Assembly (NCBI RefSeq): GCF_000143415.4
Contig: NW_003314275.1
Span: 2,617,789-2,681,788, forward strand
Source: Selaginella moellendorffii
Taxonomy: Eukaryota; Streptophyta; Lycopodiopsida; Selaginellales; Selaginellaceae
Reading direction: 5' to 3'
DNA: 64,000 nucleotides
How positions within the stretch are numbered: position 1 is the stretch's first letter; each line of letters opens with the position of its first letter. The position numbers and the translations under genes are program-made. Below the pieces are notes generated by a model, which searched no databases, was not told where the DNA came from, and was given only the letters and a program-made list of their open reading frames with translations. Below, in pieces: positions 56,691-64,000 of the stretch.

Positions 56691-57718
56691 ATGGCGTTTG
56701 TGTTCTTTGTGATCTTGCTCTTATGCTCTATGTTCCAACTGGGAATCCCGACTTTGGTACATCTTTCCATTGTTCTGTGTTTCTTTGATCTGACTCAAAT
56801 TTGCAGGGAGGGGGCCCGGTGCCAAAATTCCAAGTTACTAGCCTTGCCGAGTATAAGCGCATGGTGAACTTGAATGAATATGAGGGTCCATTTGTCCGGC
56901 TCGAAGAATACAACTATGCTGCGGCTGCCAACGGTGCTAGAGTCGTGAGCTTCAACAAGGAGGCCCAGGGTGGTGGCAACATTCTCAACAGGATCAAGGA
57001 CCAGCACTATAGCAGCCCATGCAGTGCCGAAGACAAGTTCGTGGTTGTGGAGCTCTCGAAGGAGATTTATGTGGGCGCAATCATCATCGTGAACTTCGAT
57101 GAGGATTCATCCTATCCAAGAGATCTGGAGCTTCTAGGAAGTCTGGAGTATCCGACTGAGGAGTGGAAGCTCTTGGGGAGGTTTGAGGCGAAGGATGATA
57201 TCAGGTCTTTCCAGGCGTTCATACTCCCTAGGACAGATCACTCGGTAAGGTATCTCAAGCTCAGGATACTGTCACACCACCGGGAGGAGTCCATCTGCAC
57301 GCTTAGCACCATGATGGTGTATGAGCCCTTGATCAAGCGCACCCGTCCCCAGGTCTTTGATGCTCCATTCAAGCCAGAGCCGCCACCATCACCTGAAGGA
57401 CACATATCTTGTACGTGTCTTGGTGAAGAGATTGAGAAGGTAATTGGCCATCCTCAAGTTTAGATTGGCTAGATTTTGTCATTTGAGTTCTCTTTATTTT
57501 TCTCATGTTTGCTCTTGTCTTTGTGCAAGATGTTGGCCAAGGCGGGAAGTTGTAATGATCGGTGTTTTGATCCTTTTGTTGCTTTGATGGCACTTCCTCT
57601 TTTTCTTTACCTTTGCTCATTAGCTAAGAAATGTGGCCTAGTTGATGAAAGATTCGTTGCAGGGATCATACTCTCCTCAGGAATGTTTTGTCTAATATTG
57701 GTGGTGTCTAAGATTTAA
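56691..57718 (+). CDS. Short mid-SUN-like protein (SUN-B, intact copy)
   Basis: Three exons, 56691-56756, 56807-57439 and 57530-57718, join in frame to 295 residues. A hydrophobic leader (AFVFFVILLLCSMFQLG) is followed directly by the SUN core: [74 protein letters not shown]. The core is clearly a paralogue of SUN-A. The Ser-rich linker and the long coiled coil of SUN-A are missing. The tail has a short Pro-rich part, CTCLGEEIEK, and two hydrophobic segments (FVALMALPLFLYLCSL, VAGIILSSGMFCLILVV). The acceptor CAAG|ATG of exon 3 is usable but not strong. The 5' end is shared with the truncated copy at 44,466. Without the coiled coil it might not trimerise like classical SUN proteins. Confidence 0.82.
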
Positions 57719-58100
57719 TGCTGTGTTTTATCTATTTTGTTAATAAATGAAATTAATTATATATAAACATTCTCTTAAAAAAATATCAACCTATGAGGTC
57801 CAAGTGTATGGCTATGATGCCGTATATTAATATTAGCATAGTGGGATTTTGGTAGCCGTCGGATTAATTTCAATCCGGACCACTTGCTCATATATATAAT
57901 CTAAGGTTTTTGGGTTAATTGAAATGCACATTTTTTGTATTCCTTTTCCATATTCAATCTATTTACATTGTTGGAAATGAGGGGCACTTTTGATTGTCCC
58001 TAAGGAGTGCTTGGATTTTTTTCAGATTTTTGGTTTAAATCTAGCTTTTGCATTATCTAAATCTTCTTTTGCTTTTAGCTTTTTTTCATTGCTCTTTCCT
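57719..58100. other. AT-rich flank between SUN-B and the gypsy element
   Basis: Holds the SUN-B 3' UTR. The left LTR of the gypsy element should lie here or have been lost; no TG...CA terminal structure or PBS was recognised. Confidence 0.45.
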
Positions 58101-61100
58101 TTTTATTCATCTTCATGGCAGAGTAGTAGTCTCCTTCTCCTTTGACTCTGACGTAGCAATTGGTGCAATTGCTTGATACTATGCGATTGCAATTGAATAA
58201 CCAAACTTAGTTGATGGTAGCATTCACAACATATGATATAGTTCCTCCTACTCTTCGTGCCAATCCTCACATTTAGCTGGAATTCTTTCATGGGAATCCT
58301 AGGGATGATGTGTACCATTGTGATTGCCACATATCATTCTTGGGATGGTACTTAACATTTGCATGATTTCCCATTTATCTCCAAGGGACGGTGTTGTAGT
58401 GGTACAATGGTTTGAGTGCAGCCATTCGTGGGGATTAGAATGTTCTCTCAGTCATCTTTAAACGCACATTCGGATATGTTGATAATTGTAATAATGCCTT
58501 CCAACAATTGTATCGTCTTCATCAAAGACCATTTGAGTCAATGATGTAATTTAATGTTCATTTTCAAAGCTTCTTACCTTGTGCGGAGCTAAATATGTTG
58601 GAGCAGATCAAGCTAGAAATGTGGCTAACACTTCATCAAGATCTTGTTAAATTTATGCATGCACTTGCTCCAGCCAACCTTGACAATACTCTTTGCTTGG
58701 CATAACATTATGAAATATTGTCTTTTCCACTTCTCCTTGCATGTCCTTCAACTCCACTTCCTGTGGATGATGGTGCTATTCTAATGGAGGTTGATAGTCT
58801 TATTCCAATGGAGGTTGATGTTGTTACTACTCGAGTTCAAAGACAAGGGTGAGGACGTGGTTATGGCCATAATGTTCGCTGTTAGGTGTGTGATAAAGTT
58901 GGTTATACTTATCGGCATTATCAGCATTTTCCAGATTTGCGACCTCCATTTCCTAGGTGGAAACCTTAGCGTCAACAACATCTTGTTGATGCTACTGCAA
59001 TGGAAGGGCTAGACACCAAGATGCATCCGGAAAACGAGGAATTGCACAAGTAATAGAAAGACCTTGTGTGAATAAGTTAACGACCTTTTTATATTTCTTT
59101 CAGGAGTATTATCAAGGGGTTCATTTGGCACTAATTCATTCAAGGTTTACTTTCCAAGCTTGTTTTTATAACAAAAGGTTTTCTATTATTCTCTTCGTGT
59201 TGGTTAATACAGGTTTGAGTTTATCTTCTATTGCTCAACCTGTTACCACACATTGCCGTCTACACTTGTATTGTGTGGTGGAGCCAGTTTTCATTCTTTA
59301 TGACAACGGTTGTACATATGCATGTGCACAGGATGAGGTGGACCTAGTTATGTGTGTGGGTGATCTCAAGCTTGGGTTGCAGTCATTGCAAATAATGCCA
59401 AGTCAAACTTTTGACCTCATCTTTGATATAAATTGGTTGTAGTGCAATCATGCGAAGTGTAACTTTGAGGCTTTTCCCCTTTGTGTCATACTTATATTTC
59501 ATCTATTCCTTTCACTTTTGTACTTCTTCATCCCTCTGTTTTTACTTTTGCTTAAATTACTTTTGTCTCCCCATTACTTCCTTCTATGTTTCTGTCTTAT
59601 TCTAGTTTTCCCTTTTTGAATCCCTCCGATAGTCTTTATGTTGCAGCGGTTGACTGGCTTATGAAAGAGTATGCCGATCTCTTTGAATTTGACCTATCTT
59701 TTAGGGCCAAGATTGGCACATGTCATCCAATTCCAATAAGAGATGCTCATCCAATCAAAATTCTTGTTCACCGTTGGTCACTCAAAGAGATCAAAATATT
59801 ACATGCAAACGTTAAGGAGATGTTAGAAAAGGGTGTTATTTAAAAGTTGTGGAGTTCTTAGGCATGTGAACCTCATTTTGTGACGAAATCTGATGGGAGT
59901 ATTCATTTTTACATCAGCTATTATCCGTTAAACAAAATGATGGTCCCAGATGTATACCCTCTTCCTCACATTTCTGATCTTTTGGATTGTTTAGGGAGAA
60001 GTTGTTGGTTCACCAAGATAGATCTTGCTTTTGGGTACTGGTAAGTATCAATAACCAAAGAAGATATTTCTAAGACTGTTTTTTGTACACTATTTAGTTT
60101 GTACAAGTTTTTGGTGATGCCATTTGGTTTGAACAATGTTTTAGCAACTTTCCAACGGATGATAGACGAGGTTCTTTGTGATATATCAGAGGTGACTATT
60201 GACTTCATTGATGATATCTTGATCTATTCAGAGGGGATATGGGAGGAACATATCTGTGATATTTGTAAAGTGTTGGATTGGCTACAAGATGTTATTTTAA
60301 AGCTGAAGTAATCAAAGTGCGTGTTTGGGTTTAAGGACACAACTTATCTTAGGTACCATATTTCTCGTAAAGGTTTGCAAGTTGATCCTGACAAACTTGT
60401 GGTTGTTCTAAAGTTCCCTATTTTAAAGTGTGTGAATGATGTGTAGCACTTCCTAGGCAAGGTGTAATATCTTGGTTGTTTTATGGATCATCTTTCTGAT
60501 CTCACTACACCGTTGCAAACGTTGCTGAAGTCATCAATGTCATTTTTTATTTAGTCTCTGGGTTATGAGCAGGTATTCATATATCTCAAAGAGCTTTTGA
60601 CGACTCCTCTAGTTTTGGCATATCTTAACTACACTCGACTTTTCATTTTGCGTGTGGATGTTTCTGATATTAGTTTTGGAGGTGTGTTGATGCAAGAAAG
60701 TTCGAGTGTGTCTAATCAGTGCCATCCTATTGCGTATATAAACCATACATTACAATTAGTAGAGGTGAACTACTCCACGATAGAAAAAGAATTTTTAGTA
60801 GCAGTCTGGGTTTCAAGAAACTTCATGCATATCTACATGGTTCTTAGACGTTACTAAAAGGTGATCATGTTGCCGTTACTTCATTTTTAAAGTGGAAGAA
60901 CCTAGTTGGTCATACTGCTCGGTGGGATTTGAAGCTTCAGATATATAATTTTGATGTTGTTTATCGCTTGGGGAGTTTTATAGCTGATGCTAATGCCCTT
61001 TCTCAAGTTTTTTTTTTTCTTCACTCTCTTATTATGTTTTTGGTGAGCCTATTGTTCCAGCATTTGTGGATTTTCTAGACGAGGACTTTATGCCGTCAGT

Positions 61101-62110
61101 AGTTGCTATACTTGACATTCAATGTCCACAAGGTGCAGAGCAAGATCTACCTTTTCTTGATGAGATTCATAAAGCTCAAAAGATTGAGCTATAAATTCAA
61201 AAGCTTCAAGATAGATTTGAGAATCTTGTATCACTTGCAAATGACTTGCAATTCTGGCATTTATATTCTCAATATCACTTTAAAGACAGCCTTCTTTATT
61301 TTGTGGGGATAGATCCTGATGATCATTTATGGCTGGTGGTGCCTTCCGTCTTTATTCCATAATTTCTTTATACCTACCATGATTCTTCTGTGCTAGGTGG
61401 GCATATGGGACATCGTCATATGACTAAAAAGCTGCACAAGTCTTTTTATTGGCTAGAGATATGATATGATGTTATTCGATATATTTGGAGTTGTGTTTGG
61501 TGTTAAGCTTGTAATACTTCCCTTCGTGCCATAGAAGGACAGTTAGAGTCAATTGCAATTTCCTGTTTGTTTGAGTTAGTGGCATTTTATCTTATGGGAC
61601 CTTTTCCACAATCTACTGCTGGCAATGAATATGATATTATTGCTTTTGACTATTTGACTTGCTGAATGGAAGTTGAAGCTTTTGCTAGTTCCTTTATAAC
61701 TATTGTTGAATACTTCCTCCTCAATCAAGTGGTATTTTAGCATTCTTATCTAGAGCAGATTCTTTCAGATAATGGTCCTATATTTAAGCCCAAGGCATTT
61801 CATGTTTTGATGTCTCAGTTGGGGATATGCCACACTTTCATGAGTGTTTATCATTTACAGTTAGATGATTTGGTGGAATGGCTCATTCAAACATTCAAAG
61901 AAATGATCGCGAAGTACGTGAACTTTCAGCATTCGGATTAGGATGGTTATTTTCTGTCTCTTTTGTATGCATATATCACAGGGGTGTAGAGTTTTATTGA
62001 TGCTTCACCATATAAACTTTTATATAGTCATGATCCAATATTACCAACAAAGCTGGGTTTACCTTTGCAATTGCCACAAACTGCCCATGCTAGGTTGTGG
62101 GATTAGTATT
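58100..62110 (+). mobile_element. Degenerate Ty3/gypsy retrotransposon internal region
   Basis: All pol parts appear in gypsy order, each broken by stops. Gag at about 58,140-58,800 (FFHGNPRDDVYH, WYNGLSAAIRGD, NAFQQLYRLHQRPFESM). A knuckle-like Cys/His remnant near 58,880. Protease at about 59,200-59,440 (YDNGCTY where D-S/T-G is expected, FDLIFDINWL). RT at 59,640-60,340 (FTKIDLAFGYW, FLVMPFGLNNVLATFQRM, DFIDDILIYSE with the FIDD form of the YxDD box). RNase H at 60,590-60,990 (LRVDVSDISFGGVLMQ, HPIAYINHTLQLVEVNYSTIEKEF). Integrase at 61,370-62,100 (GGHMGHRHMTKKLH, WCxAC zinc finger, ILSDNGPIF core Asp). RT before integrase excludes copia. Most stops are TAG/TAA in place of Gln or Trp. The integrase C-terminus is missing at 62,105. 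Confidence 0.92.
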
Positions 62111-63331
62111 TGATAAGCATTCTTCCACTTGTCTGAACAAAGTTCACTAAACACGTAGACCACATATAAGTGAAACAACAACAATACTAAATGTCGCGAA
62201 TATGACTTCAGGTATCGAAAGTTACCTGTCGGCCAATCCTTACGGACACTCTTACCTTACTGCCACAATGGCAAGAGGTCGGTATTGCTAGTTCCCTTTA
62301 TTAACCCCTCTTATTCAAGTGTTAGTAAACTGGACTTTGCATCTGTATTTGGCCAGATGAGCATAAGGAAGGAATTCCTAAATGTCTATTTAACTGAGCA
62401 TACTTGGCCTGGCTTGTTAGTTCTCTTTTGCTCTGTCTTGCACTGGCTTGGCAAAAACATGAGACTAGTCTCTCAATATCGCTAGATGATAGTTTACCAT
62501 GTCTACCAAACACCCTCGCTATCACGCCCTTTGTGTTAGTCTCATTTCAGTCCCAAATGCTATTTATGGAAAGTGTCTAGATTTGCTCATTTGGCAAATC
62601 TACGGAATGTAGAGGTCAGTCTGAACACAATGGTGTTCGTCCCATGTCCAAATTCGCAATCTAGCGCAATTCCATATTTAGTAAGTTTCGAGCTTGTCCC
62701 AGAGACTAACTCTTGGTACTAAGGGAGGCTTGGGGTGAAAGCCCAAAACCTGTGTTCCTCAAGGGAGGGGGGGGGGCTGTGGGGGGTTCCAAATGTATAG
62801 TAGGGATACTGAGTAGGTTAGGCATAGTCAACTAACTTGAGGCATAATCTAGCTCCCGCTTGCATGCTTGTCCTTGTTCTGCATCCGGCTTGGGTCTAAG
62901 CCCAAGTTCCATTCCATGCTAGCTGGTGGAGTACCTATGTCCTTGCGTTAGGCCACCGGTATGCCGAAATAGCGCTAGGCTCTGTTTGGCTTCGTTTTGC
63001 ATGCTGGTCCTGACATTGGGATGTTGGTTGCTCTAGGACTATTCCAAGTCGCTCTGGCTCCTATCCTTTCATTCCTTGGGGTATATGCTCGGGAGTTGCT
63101 CCGTGGTCTGGTTTCGTCACTCCTTGGCTCCATGTATGGGAGTTTGGCACCATTCCTTTGTTTAGTGGCCCAAGGCCCTGAACCTTGGATTCCGCACTTG
63201 TGTCCTTTGGACATGTGGTATATGACACGTGGCATGTGTCACGTGGCATAAAGAGGGTTTAGGTTCCACTTTGTGGTGTTATCCTATGGTAAATCACCAT
63301 AGGATAAAGGGTCAAAACCACGTGCGCTACA
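62111..63331 (+). mobile_element. LTR of a second retroelement (candidate 5' LTR)
   Basis: Ends ...GCGCTACA directly before a PBS, as a 5' LTR should. TGATAAGC at 62,111 is the proposed TG start. The right boundary is firm; the left is tentative. GC is near that of the gene arm and base composition shifts sharply from the gypsy pol at its left, so it is younger. A perfect 9-bp hairpin (TCCTATGGT-aaatc-ACCATAGGA) lies about 40 bp before its end. A poly-G run is at 62,766. A decayed relative lies inverted at 49,335-50,060. Confidence 0.72.
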
Positions 63332-63333
63332 TT

Positions 63334-63345
63334 TGGTATCAGAGG
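63334..63345 (+). other. tRNA-Met-type primer binding site
   Basis: TGGTATCAGAGG, two bases after the LTR end, differs in the last base from the common plant PBS TGGTATCAGAGC, complementary to the initiator tRNA-Met 3' end. It marks the start of an internal region running right. Confidence 0.8.
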
Positions 63346-64000
63346 ATATGTCTCAGCGAGTACTATACAATGAGATTGGGCAACTAGTTTCATTGCATAC
63401 ACAGAGATGAAAATGATGATCCGAGTGGGTACATGTTTGGGTGCAAAGGCCTCGCAATCGTTCCTTGGGTATGGTTTTTGTTACCTTTTTGTACCCTGAT
63501 AATGTGAGCTTGCTCTTAAGATGGATTGAGGTGTTCTGTTTGCACGAGTTTTCACTTGGGCGAGTGAGTTAGGCACATTAGCAACTCGAGGCTACACTTT
63601 GAGTTGGCAGGATTAATGTTAGCCTATCGGTGGTTCCATGAGTTGTTCCATGTACCATGAGTTAAAGCAAACCTTCCCTGGGTTTGCTATGAGTGGCAAA
63701 TAGGCTGGTCCGTAGCTATTTAGCACAACACTAGTAGATCCTTCTTAGGCAAAACTATAAGTGGATCAATCAAGACTGTAGGGATTAGTTTATTGATTCA
63801 AGTAGTTATTGCTGTGCTCTTTTATAAACTTTTCTTGGATTGGACTGAATGCAGTGCGAAAGAAAGCTTGAGGTGTAGTCAAAGATGAGACCAAAAAGAG
63901 AGTCCACAGGGACGAAGGATTAAGCACGTAAATCATCTTCTCTCTTGGAAAGATGATTTGCAACGAGGTGTAACTCATTGCTCGTGTTCACAATATGCAA
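63346..64000 (+). mobile_element. Leader of a retroelement running off the window
   Basis: Untranslated leader-like sequence downstream of the PBS. No gag motif is reached before the window ends, so superfamily and completeness are unknown. Confidence 0.5.

Noticed and set aside
62997-63251. 84-codon frame in the LTR on the plus strand and 86-codon frame on the minus strand
   Set aside because: Both lie within the LTR near a promoter-like and terminal region and have no domain; chance open frames.

Overview
The window looks like nuclear DNA of a vascular plant with very compact genes. Most introns are about 45-120 bp, many neighbouring genes are tail-to-tail or head-to-head within 60-350 bp, long PPR genes are intronless, and plant markers are present (plastid ADP-glucose pyrophosphorylase, a CDPK, an FLS2-like non-RD LRR kinase, WRC and LEA_2 proteins). 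This architecture fits a lycophyte such as Selaginella moellendorffii. The species is inferred, not proven by the sequence.

Positions 1-44,460 form a gene-dense arm. In order: the 3' end of a WRKY19-like Cys/His-repeat protein; AGPase large subunit; a WRC protein; a DeSI-like PPPDE peptidase; the cohesin loader SCC4/MAU2; a CDPK; a PI31-like proteasome regulator; an Ser/Gly-rich coiled-coil protein whose end overlaps a CRR6-like plastid protein; a NEN-type DEDDh exonuclease locus that looks broken and carries foreign gene fragments; a mitochondrial NFU scaffold; a small LEA-like protein; the proteasome maturation factor UMP1; a SEC23-like COPII protein; an RPAP3-like TPR protein; CutA; a large PPR protein; a polytopic membrane protein; the FLS2-like kinase; a two-module LEA_2 protein; a second PPR protein; and a mid-SUN nuclear-envelope/ER protein. 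The genes do not form operons. The visible organisation is pairs with shared promoters or abutting 3' ends. Three of the first introns-rich genes contain GC-AG introns.

From 44,466 the character changes. A two-gene SUN block (SUN-A, SUN-B) was duplicated. In the left copy SUN-A is intact and SUN-B is truncated. In the right copy (55,066-57,718) SUN-A is a pseudogene and SUN-B is intact. Between them is about 8.6 kb of AT-rich, stop-riddled DNA holding a PIF1/Helitron-like helicase relic, a short tandem repeat, a 100-N assembly gap, a decayed LTR in reverse orientation and a reverse primer-binding-site-like motif, followed by about 1.8 kb of mixed sequence with a 123-bp tandem duplication.

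From about 58,100 to 62,110 lies a dead Ty3/gypsy element with gag, protease, RT, RNase H and integrase in order but many stops. It is abutted by a much less decayed LTR (62,111-63,331) followed by a tRNA-Met-type primer binding site, so a second element probably runs off the right edge. No rRNA, tRNA or CRISPR feature was recognised.
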